Assembly: GCA_937625935.1 (NCBI GenBank)
Contig: OW569361.1
Span: forward strand, 1 to 64,000
From: Tetramitus jugosus
Lineage: Eukaryota > Heterolobosea > Eutetramitea > Acrasida > Vahlkampfiidae
DNA: 64,000 bases
Direction of reading: 5' to 3'
Shown: piece after piece, positions 1-9,137 of the stretch
How positions within the stretch are numbered: the stretch's first letter is position 1
How the letters are laid out: every line of letters begins with the position of its first letter
Program-made: the position numbers and the translations under genes
Notes under the pieces: generated by a model
Told to the model about the DNA's origin: nothing
What the model saw: only the letters and a program-made list of their open reading frames with translations
Database searches by the model: none

Positions 1-632
1 CCAAACCCAAACCCAAACCCAAACCCAAACCCAAACCCAAACCCAAACCCAAACCCAAACCCAAACCCAAACCCAAACCCAAACCCAAACCCAAACCCAA
101 ACCCAAACCCAAACCCAAACCCAAACCCAAACCCAAACCCAAACCCAAACCCAAACCCAAACCCAAACCCAAACCCAAACCCAAACCCAAACCCAAACCC
201 AAACCCAAACCCAAACCCAAACCCAAACCCAAACCCAAACCCAAACCCAAACCCAAACCCAAACCCAAACCCAAACCCAAACCCAAACCCAAACCCAAAC
301 CCAAACCCAAACCCAAACCCAAACCCAAACCCAAACCCAAACCCAAACCCAAACCCAAACCCAAACCCAAACCCAAACCCAAACCCAAACCCAAACCCAA
401 ACCCAAACCCAAACCCAAACCCAAACCCAAACCCAAACCCAAACCCAAACCCAAACCCAAACCCAAACCCAAACCCAAACCCAAACCCAAACCCAAACCC
501 AAACCCAAACCCAAACCCAAACCCAAACCCAAACCCAAACCCAAACCCAAACCCAAACCCAAACCCAAACCCAAACCCAAACCCAAACCCAAACCCAAAC
601 CCAAAACCCAAAACCCAAACCCAAACCCCCAC
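1..632. repeat. Telomere, (CCCAAA)n / (TTTGGG)n
   Basis: About 100 head-to-tail copies of the six-base unit CCCAAA run without visible error to about base 600. They are followed by a short stretch with two CCCAAAA variants and a C-rich step. The C-rich strand reads 5' to 3' from the end of the window, which is the expected orientation for a left chromosome end, so the G-rich overhang strand is TTTGGG. Variants gather only at the inner edge, as is usual for telomeres. The repeat stops abruptly at transposase-derived sequence with no visible subtelomeric satellite between. Confidence 0.97.
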
Positions 633-634
633 AG

Positions 635-1491
635 TTGATGCGTGAAAAACGGACACCATTTGTTAGGGAGAATTTTGAGGCAGCAGAGTCAAAGACTGTT
701 GCTGAGATTGTTCTCACACTATGCAAACACATTGTTGTTGGAGATAGATAGTTTGGTAATTTGAGTGTGTCCACTGAGTTGAAGAAATTAGGCATAGACT
801 CAGTGTTAAAATGCATGTCAAATAGACCAACTGAATTGTGGAAGAAGGTGCACTCATTGCAAGCCAATGAACATCAGTATAAGATTGCTAGAGCAACCAA
901 CGACATCGGATCTGACATTTTCAAGTACTCCTATACACGCATGAACAGCTCAGATGATACCGAGGGTGAAAATCACGAAAATTAGTTGTCAACACACAAG
1001 TTTGACAACTATTTGAACAAGATTACCAATACGATTGGTGAAGACAAAAATCGCGTGGAAGTAGAGACTATTGCCCATGAAGAATTTTGTTTTTATAACA
1101 AAATTTCAGGTTTTGTTGATGAGGCGAACAGATCAATTCTAACCTGTTACTACCGACATCGAATCATGGATTACAACATTGCGATCCTCATTTTTTTCAT
1201 GAGTTTACTCGCTCATAATGCCAGAGTTCTCTATAACAAGCAGGTAGACTTTGTAAAACAACTGGCAAAGGAATTGTTTCCATTGGAAGATGTATGTGAG
1301 AAACATACCCTCTATCTCTTGAATGGACCTATGAAGAATTGTCCTGTGTGCTATTGGACTCAGACACAAAACAAAGTACAAGTGAAAGACATCAAAAGGA
1401 AGAAAACTCAGTACGGATGTCGCAAATGTCGACATTGTTTGATTCATTTAATCATTGCGACTATGTCTTGCATAAGTTAAAGTATCTGTAA
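635..1491 (+). pseudogene. PiggyBac-like transposase relic, 5'-truncated by the telomere
   Basis: The translation in the frame of base 638 matches the C-terminal half of the intact piggyBac-like transposase at 38411-40156. It contains a version of the catalytic motif HIVVGD and, near base 1115, a GFVDEANRS motif like the VIDEVN motif of the intact copy. It ends in a cysteine-rich tail. It is broken three ways. TAG stops lie at 749-751 (where the intact copy has the Trp of GDSWFGG) and at 983-985. A frameshift near 1437 is needed to recover a tail ending at 1491. The first 300 or so residues, including the first catalytic Asp, are missing and replaced by telomere repeats. Two short open segments remain, but they are remains rather than genes. 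Confidence 0.82.
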
Positions 1492-1676
1492 AATTGTTAC
1501 CGTTTCATTCCTAATCGGGACTTCTTTGAGAAAAATTTCCCACGAACATCCAGATTTAGCCCTCCTATTTTGTTCATCTCAAACAAAAATCTAACAGAAC
1601 TCACAAATTTCTGCCTGCCATCCCAATTCTTCAAACGGGCAATCTATCTGATTTCGAACTGAATTGGGATCCCCGC

Positions 1677-2447
1677 ATGAAGTCCGCACCATGTCCGTAC
1701 TCCGCACCCCTTCAGTCGGATGAAGTAACTGTGTTGGATGTTGCGACGGGCTCAGGTCTCGTTGCAAGAGAGGTTGCAAAGTTGTTTGTCCAACATGAAA
1801 AAGAAGAAGACAAGAAGACTCAAACTCCACCTCGTGCAAGCATATATGGAGTGGACTTTTCTCAGGGTATGATTGAGACTGCTCAAAAGAATAGTCGAGA
1901 TGAAGAATGGAGTGACTTGGTTCATTTTGAAGTAATGGATGGACAGGCATTGACCTTTGAAGATGAAAAATTCGATTACGCATTCTCTCTCATGGGTGTC
2001 ATCTTCTTCCAGGATATTGCCAAAGGTATTCGACAGATGAATCGAGTATTGAAGAAGAATGGAAAGGCTGTGATTGCCACATGGACCAATCAATACCCCA
2101 ATCTGGCGCTCATGAGGGCACTCGATGTAGCAGGAGTGGTCAAACTAGATCTGGGTCAGATCATTGCCATGGAGGACAAGGATGTCATCAAGAACCTTAT
2201 GGAGGAAGGAGGATTACCAGACTTCGAGATCCACACCATTTCACGTTCGTACTATGAACCATTGGATCAGTTGGTCGAGAGACTGTATCAATATGGTCGT
2301 ACCTTCTTGCCTCCCATGACAGAAAACCCCCGATCGATGGAGCTCGTGAAGAAGAGTTTGATTGATATTCTGAAGGAGCGTACCAATGAGGAAGGACTGG
2401 CTGAAATTCAAGTCCAAGCACATGTCATTGTTGCCACAAAGAACTAA
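1677..2447 (+). CDS. Class I SAM-dependent methyltransferase (type 11/UbiE-like)
   Basis: This 256-residue protein has the methyltransferase motif I VLDVATGSG at about residues 19-27. The acidic motif YGVDFS is near residue 58, VMDGQALTF near 90 and a motif IV region FDYAFSLMG near 104. Together these are the Rossmann-type SAM-binding core. The substrate cannot be told from sequence. Motif I lies unusually close to the N-terminus, because most relatives have 30-60 residues of helix before it. The frame stays open upstream to about 1556 without an ATG, so the 5' end may be truncated or lie in an unseen exon. That is plausible this close to the telomere. The next downstream sequence is relic DNA. 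An AATAAA lies about ten bases past the stop. Confidence 0.75.
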   Translation: MKSAPCPYSAPLQSDEVTVLDVATGSGLVAREVAKLFVQHEKEEDKKTQTPPRASIYGVDFSQGMIETAQKNSRDEEWSDLVHFEVMDGQALTFEDEKFDYAFSLMGVIFFQDIAKGIRQMNRVLKKNGKAVIATWTNQYPNLALMRALDVAGVVKLDLGQIIAMEDKDVIKNLMEEGGLPDFEIHTISRSYYEPLDQLVERLYQYGRTFLPPMTENPRSMELVKKSLIDILKERTNEEGLAEIQVQAHVIVATKN

Positions 2448-2680
2448 TATACTTTTTCAATAAAACATCATCTGTAACAAATTGAACATCAAACTGACAC
2501 TTTCCTTCGCACGAATGATATGCTCCGGAAAATATTGAACTGAACAATGCCTGGTTGACTTGGTGCTTCTAAACTGTAAGGGCTTTTTAGGCGCTGTGAC
2601 AGGCGGCAACAGAGAGGACATGGCGATGATTTTGGGGTTCGTAACAAATGAATGAAAACAGACATGGCGTGGCATGTCAC

Positions 2681-2872
2681 TACACACCAACCCCATCAGG
2701 TGACACTTTGCTCCAATGGCTCCAGAAGAAAGGTTTTGAAATGAACATTATTTTGACAGATGCTATTCCGTTTTGTGACATTCCCATTCTCGAATGACTC
2801 TTTGAGAAAGGTGCCTCCCTGGATCGATACAAGTGGGCAATCATGAAACCACCTAACAACAATAAGTTTTAG
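2681..2872 (+). pseudogene. Ankyrin-like gene fragment with an internal stop
   Basis: The plus-strand frame through base 2711 reads like a pair of helices of the ankyrin type seen in amoebae, with GDTLLQWLQKKGF and then a CDIPILE/LFEKGASLDRYKWA segment. Where a Trp is expected between ILE and LFEKG there is a TGA stop at about 2798. No start codon or flanking repeats were found, and the frame closes at TAG 2870-2872. The family call rests on the spacing of the hydrophobic residues and the KGASLD turn. It is an inference from one or two repeats. The rest of 2448-3022 shows no recognisable gene. Confidence 0.4.
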
Positions 2873-3022
2873 TGGTCCCTTCAGATGATGACAACGTATG
2901 CCTGGACAAGAATTCGATCGAATTTGCCCAACCTACTTGAAGTTGAACCAGCATTTGATTTATTGCATAGCTATGTAAAGCTGGATTGTTGTATTGTAAA
3001 GAGTGCTTCGAAAATTCCAACA

Positions 3023-4456
3023 CTATGAAGGTCCTGGTGGTATATCAATATTTGTGAAATCATTACGCTGATTATTTCTCTGACGTAACGTCTCGTTCGG
3101 CTGAGAAGATGGAGGTTCACTATAGGCATTAACACTGGAGAAGAATGATTGTCCCACATCCTCACATGCCTCTTTTGCTATCTTGGGGGTTACTTTGAGA
3201 ACTGCTTGATTGATTTTGGAGATTTGAATCAAATCGGCAAGAAGAAGACCAACAATGAACCAAGCTACCAGCACACCTATATTCAAACCCAATCGGCTAT
3301 ATGTTCCAAGAGCAATATGTCTCAATCCCTCCATACCGTGACGCATAGGAAATCCCCACCCAAACTTATAGAATCCCGGACATATCTCGAATGGAATTAA
3401 TCCACCTGATCCAGTATAATTGAGATAAAGGAGAATAGGAATGAGCAAATTACTTATAGGTCCGAGTAATGAGACAAGAACCATTACTCCACCTATAAAA
3501 GCCAATATTATCAACCATACATATAGCCAGTGCAATGCCCATCCGTTGTAAAAAGCGTGTCTTGATCCATAACAGATAACCACAGTAGTAAACGCTAGAG
3601 CAATGATACATGCACCAATAATATCATGAATATTTCTTATGATCATTACTTGATACAGTTTCACCTTTCCAACTAATGGAGTCCAGTTACTAATAGATGC
3701 ATTACATAGTGCTGTAGAGATAACGAATAGAATTATCAAAGCAATCGTTGGAATATATTCTTTACCTTGTGGATTACTTGGCCTAAGGTCAATCTCTGTG
3801 AGTGGAAATGGTTGTACAATTGCAGATAGATTCCCTCGTGTTGTGATCAGTGGATCATTCTCCAGAATCGTTAACGTGAAATTCAAATTCAATGCACCGA
3901 CTGTTTCATTCACAATTTGTCTCATCCCATTGATTGCAACATAAGATCTCCCCTGTTCAAACACGTTGAGTATAGAGTTATTATATGCTGTTTTAGAATT
4001 TAAACTCGTTTGTAGATTCTGTGTAAAGTTCGTCGGTATAACTATAGCAGCATAATAATGAGATCCTTGAGCAACACTAACAGGATTCGTTTCAGGTGAA
4101 ATCACTTGATATTTCAGTGCTCCAGTACTCAATAGAACATTGACAAAAAGAGTACCATATGTCCCATTATTATCCTTGTTAATAATGGCTACAGGCAAAT
4201 GAGGAAATCGAGATATATAATTCCAAAATACGCCATAGAATAAGGCTGCCATTGCACATCCCATAAGTAATATAGCAACAAGAGAAATCATTCCCTTCCC
4301 CATTTCCCTAGCCCAATCTTTACGAACAGATCGATCCCACACATTCACTTCATTATGATTCTGTTTGTGCAGATATCTGAAGAATGGAGGACCATGATGC
4401 CCTTTTCTATCATGTGTTTGTCCTCTTAGTTGCTTATCATGATGATCTTCTCCCAT
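3023..4456 (-). CDS. SNG1/DUF3533-type multi-pass membrane protein
   Basis: This single open frame gives 477 residues. A hydrophilic, His-rich N-terminus precedes one membrane segment (about residues 57-80). A long extracytosolic loop with many NxT/NxS sites follows (about 85-240), carrying PVAIINKDNNG and an IVIPTNFTQN motif. About five further membrane segments and a hydrophilic tail complete it. This one-plus-five layout and the LPVAIINKD block are typical of the fungal SNG1 (nitrosoguanidine resistance) and bacterial YhgE/Pip type ABC-2-like permease family (DUF3533). The role in this group is poorly defined; export or membrane stress resistance is inferred. It is the only clearly intact gene among subtelomeric relics. 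Confidence 0.72.
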   Translation of the reverse strand: MGEDHHDKQLRGQTHDRKGHHGPPFFRYLHKQNHNEVNVWDRSVRKDWAREMGKGMISLVAILLMGCAMAALFYGVFWNYISRFPHLPVAIINKDNNGTYGTLFVNVLLSTGALKYQVISPETNPVSVAQGSHYYAAIVIPTNFTQNLQTSLNSKTAYNNSILNVFEQGRSYVAINGMRQIVNETVGALNLNFTLTILENDPLITTRGNLSAIVQPFPLTEIDLRPSNPQGKEYIPTIALIILFVISTALCNASISNWTPLVGKVKLYQVMIIRNIHDIIGACIIALAFTTVVICYGSRHAFYNGWALHWLYVWLIILAFIGGVMVLVSLLGPISNLLIPILLYLNYTGSGGLIPFEICPGFYKFGWGFPMRHGMEGLRHIALGTYSRLGLNIGVLVAWFIVGLLLADLIQISKINQAVLKVTPKIAKEACEDVGQSFFSSVNAYSEPPSSQPNETLRQRNNQRNDFTNIDIPPGPS

Positions 4457-4796
4457 GTTCTGATTGATTATTTGCTTCGTTCATTTTTTGACTAAGATAC
4501 CGGAAACTGAACCCATCATCATTTTCACAAATAGTTTTTGGATCTATTTGATCTGAGATCAACAAGTGGAGTTCAGTTGCTATTTTGCATCATGTCTCTA
4601 AATTTGAAAAAACCTCAGGAGATGCGGTTCAGTAAATCGGACGGAGCTCCTTTCACTTTCAAAGAACAAGGATATGATTGCAATAAATTAGAGACTTTCT
4701 TGCAAAGCACCGATCGATGCCCCCGATCTTTCAACAACATTTCTCAGGTGACAAAGTGCAGGCTGTCCATGACCTCCATTGAGTGTTCATGGATGA

Positions 4797-4968
4797 CACA
4801 GCATTTGTGGATTCTCTGTTTGTGACGACGGACTTGTCATTGATTTACAAGAGATGAATCAAGTGACAATCAATGAAAATAGTGTTACTGTACAGGGAGG
4901 TGCTTTGTGGTCTCATGTCGATCAATTGACATGGAAATGTCACAACAAGGCTGTACACTGCTGGCTTC
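4797..4968 (+). pseudogene. FAD-linked oxidase (berberine-bridge type) fragment
   Basis: The frame starting at 4797 reads HSICGFSVCDDGLVIDL and continues through VTVQGGALWSHVDQL. This corresponds to the FAD-binding segment of the FAD_binding_4 oxidases, where the pattern is HS..G.s..dglvIDL..M followed by vtvqgGalW..vd. Neither the upstream RGGG loop nor the downstream C-terminal domain is present in any nearby frame, and no start codon leads into it. It is therefore read as a remnant about 57 codons long. The adjacent sequence (4457-4796) contains a short open frame at 4538-4825 with no recognisable domain, which may be more of the same dead gene. Confidence 0.5.
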
Positions 4969-5017
4969 TTTTTCCTCAAGGAGAAAAATGTACCACTGTG
5001 GTAGAAGAAATCTCGAG

Positions 5018-5425
5018 TCAAATCTGACTGAACCATCCGACGGCACCTTGCATGAAACTAAATGTACCTACAGTGTTTCCAATGACAGTTCTCTGTGAAA
5101 GATTCTCTCCATGACCGTGTTCACAGTTGGAATGACACTCTGGCAGTGAGAACACTTGGCTCACTGGACCAAAATGACTTTCATGTCTCTCAATCACGTG
5201 CTTCAAATGAGTTGCAAAATAGAATGAGTTGCTGTGGTCAGGATTACCCAAATTGATATCATGGTTTCCAGCGAGGTAGGTGAAATATCGACCGATGCCT
5301 ATTCATTCTAATCATACTCTGAATCAGTCAGAAATCTACCTCCATCGAACATGTCACCCATGAAAAGGAATGTTTGAGCAGCACAAAAATTGTGGCGCAA
5401 ATTCGATAAAACAAGAAGTTGTTGA
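5018..5425 (-). pseudogene. Metallophosphoesterase (Cdc1/PGAP5-like) fragment, frameshifted
   Basis: On the minus strand, one frame reads FLFMGDMFDGGRFLTDSEYD (near 5315-5370). This is the GDxFDGGR block of Cdc1/MPPE1 (PGAP5) calcineurin-like phosphoesterases. After two stops and a change of frame, YLAGNHDINLGNPDHSN follows (near 5225-5275), carrying the GNHD metal-binding motif. The two blocks occur in the right order and at close to the family spacing, but they need at least two frameshifts to connect. The C-terminal half of the family domain is not seen. Its 5' end runs into the start of the next plus-strand gene. In family members the enzyme remodels GPI-anchor side chains in the ER or Golgi; this copy cannot make a working product. 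Confidence 0.6.
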
Positions 5426-5428
5426 AAA

Positions 5429-7981
5429 ATGGAAACAAGAGGCTCAAAGAGGTTACGTGACAATGATGCTGTTGGTCTTGAAGAGGATGATAGGAGGAAA
5501 CAGTTGAAAAACGAAGTTTTGGAAAAGATAGATTCATGTGATGAAGCCATACTCTATAAGATCTCGTACAAACTACTGCCTCGATCAATGGTTCCTCACG
5601 GGCCAGTTGTTGATGATAACACTTATGTTGCGCGCCACAACGCGAAGTTGCCACAAACACTGAGGACATTTCTGAACTCCTGGTTGATTTTGTATGATGC
5701 AGAACTGCTTGAAACACAAAAGGCAAGGGAAACATCTGTGGAATCTCCAAACACACCTGAAACAAACGAAACACGTAAACAAGAAACACCAAAAAAGAAG
5801 AAGCCCACGAAGTTACACGTAATGAGCATGTTAAGTCAAGAAGAAAACTGGCTAACCTTTGTTCAGAGACACTCTAATTCAAACACATGGGCAGAGATGT
5901 GTTTACAGCAATTCACTGTTATGCAAATAGTAAGAGAGGCAGTTGGTGCGCTCACTCCTGACTATTTCACTTTTAACAGCAACACTACTTACAAATCTGA
6001 ATCTATTACCAGGACTATCCAGGAGGAAAGATCAACATTAAATGTTCGATCTATCAAGGCAGATATGACTGTTGAATTGAATTACAAACAATTCCCGCGA
6101 CTTGAGCGACCTTTCCCATTTTACTTTCTGACCGTGGAAGTCCAGAAGCACGAAATGACGAGTGTGAAGGATCACAAGGATTACTTCAAAGTTTGTTTTA
6201 CCTTGAGAAATATGCTCAATGATGCAATGGTAGCTTATTCCCCGAAAAAGAAAAATTTGACTGCTTACGGCGTACTAGCTGGTGCAAACGGGATAGCTCT
6301 CTTGGCTCTCACTACAGTAGTGATTCGTAAGGACGATGAAAAGGCTCTTTTTTTCAAGTTGAAGGAGTCACAGATTTTCGAATACAAAGATTGTTCCAAA
6401 GTCGATGAATGTATAAGTTTGTTGAGGATCTTTGCTGCCGAGACAATTGAACAACTTCATCAGTTGGAACTAACATCTGAAAAGTTCATGGACAGCGCCA
6501 AAGCCGCACATGTGACAAGTACCACATTTAACCAAGTTTCTCCCACATATGAAATATGGGATAATGATTTTGAGAACCTAAGGGAGTGTTATGAGGAAAT
6601 CAGAATTCTGCAAGAGATAAATAAGAACCAAATATTTGAACGGATTGAGAAATCGGGAGTTGTGGAACTTTTAGACAAGGAACATACTGAGGGAAAAGAA
6701 GCACTCTACGCACGTGCTTTAGCTCATCTTGTAGTGGGTACCTCTCTGGGTTTTATGCAAGCAGATGGTAAATTGAACATTTTCGTGCACCCTAAGGCAA
6801 ATTCACGTGAATTTTATCTCATCTGGAAGGATGGTTCTGGCTATCATACGAAACAAGGAATTCTCAAAAGAGAACTATCTGAAATAATCAAAGAATCACA
6901 GGTTGACAACAATGACGACAATGATGATGCAAATGGTGACGAAAATCGTCAAAAAAAGTTTTCCGATCGCAATTACAAGAGCTACAAGGGCAAAGGGAGG
7001 AGCAGTGGTTCTACATCCTCCTCTAACTCCTCAGCAACAAACACTATGAATTATTGTTCATATACTGGAGAGCTTGTAGAGGAGCTTGGATTTACAATCG
7101 ACAAACCCTTGATGAGCAATCATAAGGGCTTTGCTTTTATCTCTCAAAAGTCACAATCCATACAAGGTCCAGTGTTTGTCAAGCTTTCAATCGGAACAGA
7201 TGATGAAGAGAAAGTAATGAATGATGTTCCAAAACACACGAATTTGGTGCAAATTTTGAAACATGAACGATTGAATAAGGCATCAATAGAGTGGAAAACA
7301 ACAATGGAGAATGAATACAAGAAACGATGTTACTTAACTGTGACAGAAGCTCTTGAGCCATATGATCAATACTTGAGTGACAAAAAGATTCAAAAACTCT
7401 CTGGAAGATCTAAATTGAAAATTCTGTGTCACACAATGATTGGAATCATGAAGGGTTTGAAGGAACTTCACAAAAAGAATATTATTCATGGTGATTTATC
7501 CATCTGGAACATCATGTTCAGAAAATCGAACATTGTTCTGGAAGATGATTTTGAATTGTATGATGCTGTGATTACTGATATGAACAGCAGTTTTTCATTG
7601 ATTCACTCTATCGCTGGTGGTGTTGGTAGAACACGACCATTTGTATGTGAGGATGATTGGTTTATGACTAAGAAAATGGATTGCTTTTCAATCGGTGTAC
7701 TATTTGCTCACTATCTGAAATTGATAATGACTGGAAATGAGTGGTTTATGATTGTTGTTACAGACACTATCGAAAACAAAAAGTGCCATGACATGATATC
7801 CAAGTACATGAATGAGTTACGTGGAAAATTTGACTCAGTTTTTGGTGAAGAATATGCTGCTTGCTTCAGTCACCTAAAGGCTATAATTGAAGGCTGTATG
7901 ATTACTGGTTCGGCGAAGAGAATGTCCACGAGAGAAGTATGGGACCGTCTTCAAACAATTCACGAAGAGATTTACCATTAA
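5429..7981 (+). CDS. Possible PD-(D/E)xK nuclease-like plus protein-kinase-like fusion
   Basis: This intact 850-residue protein has three parts. Residues 1-135 are charged, with a Lys-rich basic stretch near 123-128 that could be a nuclear signal. Residues 140-350 contain ADMTVEL (Asp212) followed by a strand ending TVEVQKHE (Glu237, Lys240). This resembles the D...ExK layout of restriction-endonuclease-like domains. After an acidic, Ser-rich linker (490-540), residues 560-848 are a divergent kinase fold. The ATP-site Lys is in PVFVKLS (about 585), the catalytic loop is IIHGDLSIWNIMF (Asp689) and the metal site is TDMN in place of DFG. The HGDxS form recalls fungal FunK1 kinases and the nuclease-kinase CR (Crinkler-RHS) effector class. 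The kinase call is firm; the nuclease call is tentative. It lies 5 kb from a telomere between relics and a metabolic gene. Confidence 0.6.
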   Translation: METRGSKRLRDNDAVGLEEDDRRKQLKNEVLEKIDSCDEAILYKISYKLLPRSMVPHGPVVDDNTYVARHNAKLPQTLRTFLNSWLILYDAELLETQKARETSVESPNTPETNETRKQETPKKKKPTKLHVMSMLSQEENWLTFVQRHSNSNTWAEMCLQQFTVMQIVREAVGALTPDYFTFNSNTTYKSESITRTIQEERSTLNVRSIKADMTVELNYKQFPRLERPFPFYFLTVEVQKHEMTSVKDHKDYFKVCFTLRNMLNDAMVAYSPKKKNLTAYGVLAGANGIALLALTTVVIRKDDEKALFFKLKESQIFEYKDCSKVDECISLLRIFAAETIEQLHQLELTSEKFMDSAKAAHVTSTTFNQVSPTYEIWDNDFENLRECYEEIRILQEINKNQIFERIEKSGVVELLDKEHTEGKEALYARALAHLVVGTSLGFMQADGKLNIFVHPKANSREFYLIWKDGSGYHTKQGILKRELSEIIKESQVDNNDDNDDANGDENRQKKFSDRNYKSYKGKGRSSGSTSSSNSSATNTMNYCSYTGELVEELGFTIDKPLMSNHKGFAFISQKSQSIQGPVFVKLSIGTDDEEKVMNDVPKHTNLVQILKHERLNKASIEWKTTMENEYKKRCYLTVTEALEPYDQYLSDKKIQKLSGRSKLKILCHTMIGIMKGLKELHKKNIIHGDLSIWNIMFRKSNIVLEDDFELYDAVITDMNSSFSLIHSIAGGVGRTRPFVCEDDWFMTKKMDCFSIGVLFAHYLKLIMTGNEWFMIVVTDTIENKKCHDMISKYMNELRGKFDSVFGEEYAACFSHLKAIIEGCMITGSAKRMSTREVWDRLQTIHEEIYH

Positions 7982-8056
7982 AAAAAAGAGAACACCCTTG
8001 TCCTTCATTCGGAAATAAGTCGCTTCAAACTCACAATTACAAACAACAAACACAAA

Positions 8057-9082
8057 ATGGCAACAGGCATTCGTTGGGGTATATTGGGAACAGGAAGAAT
8101 TGCACATGATTTTGTAACGGCCATCTCTGTCGTACCACAAATCCAAATTGCTGCCGTAGGTTCTCGTAATGAATCATCTGCACAACATTTTGCTCAAAGA
8201 CACAACATCCCAAGGTACTATGCCTCATATGAACAATTGGTTCAAGATTCAAGTGTTGACATTATCTACGTTGCTTCACCTAATACCTTTCACAAGGAAC
8301 ATGCTCTCTTGGCGTTGAATCACAACAAGGCAGTTCTCTGTGAAAAGACATTTACCATCAACGCTGCAGAAGCTGAACAAGTGGTAGACTTGGCTGCAAG
8401 AAAAAACTTGTTCCTCATGGAAGCCAATTGGATGCCATTCTGGCCACTCTTTATCAAAATGAGACAAGTGATCAGTGAAGGATTGATTGGAGAAGTTGAA
8501 TTCTTGCAAGCCAATCTCGGATTCAAAAACAACCATGAATTGAATCCTGGATTATTGGATCCAAAGGTCGGTGGTGGTGCACTATTGGCATGTGGAATTT
8601 ATCCTGTGACTCTTGCAAGTTTTTTGTTTGGGGATACACCAACATCTGTGACAGCTCAAGCCAAGCTGAATGAAAACACAGGTATCGATGAGACTGTTTC
8701 TATTATTCTCAAGTATGGCGATAAGAAGATGGCTTCCTTGTCGACCAGTATTTCAAATTTCCTTGATAGTGGAGCCACAATTTATGGCACAAAAGGTAGC
8801 ATCAGAATGGATCAAATGCATTGCTGTCCAACTAAACTCACAGTATATGTTGATGGAGAGGAACCTGTTGTTTATGAAGAACCTCTTCCTACCAAGGCAC
8901 CAGATGCTGTGTTCAATTTTCCAAACTCTGAAGGTTTAGTGTACGAAGCTCTCCATGTTATGGAACTCGTGACTCAAGCTAAAGTAGAGAGTGACGTAAT
9001 GCCTCACTCGAAAACTGTTGCCAACATGAGAACCATGGACACTATTCGTCAACAAATCGGACTGGAACTTCCAACACACTGA
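8057..9082 (+). CDS. Gfo/Idh/MocA oxidoreductase (dihydrodiol dehydrogenase-like)
   Basis: This 341-residue protein has an N-terminal Rossmann fold with GILGTGRIAHDF (about residues 8-19) for NAD(P). The family motif CEKTFTINAAEAEQV follows near residue 96, carrying the EKP-like Lys of this group, and then FLMEANWMPFWPLF. The order and the MEA.WMRF..P-like motif fit trans-1,2-dihydrobenzene-1,2-diol dehydrogenase (DHDH) and related D-xylose/NADP dehydrogenases. The natural substrate may be a sugar. Full length for the family (about 330-340). It is an ordinary gene, convergent with the next one and only about 55 bases away, with AATAAA just after the stop. Confidence 0.85.
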   Translation: MATGIRWGILGTGRIAHDFVTAISVVPQIQIAAVGSRNESSAQHFAQRHNIPRYYASYEQLVQDSSVDIIYVASPNTFHKEHALLALNHNKAVLCEKTFTINAAEAEQVVDLAARKNLFLMEANWMPFWPLFIKMRQVISEGLIGEVEFLQANLGFKNNHELNPGLLDPKVGGGALLACGIYPVTLASFLFGDTPTSVTAQAKLNENTGIDETVSIILKYGDKKMASLSTSISNFLDSGATIYGTKGSIRMDQMHCCPTKLTVYVDGEEPVVYEEPLPTKAPDAVFNFPNSEGLVYEALHVMELVTQAKVESDVMPHSKTVANMRTMDTIRQQIGLELPTH

Positions 9083-9137
9083 ATCATTGAATAAAACAGT
9101 TGAACAAGTGAGTTATGAAGGGATATTTTATGTCGAG

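Noticed and set aside
1..632. A CRISPR-like or satellite array at the window start
   Set aside because: Perfect 6-base repeats without spacers, strand orientation and chromosome-end position mark it as telomere.
2457..2696. A short minus-strand gene after the methyltransferase
   Set aside because: Composition is unremarkable, there is no domain, and it overlaps the methyltransferase 3' signals and the ankyrin-like relic.
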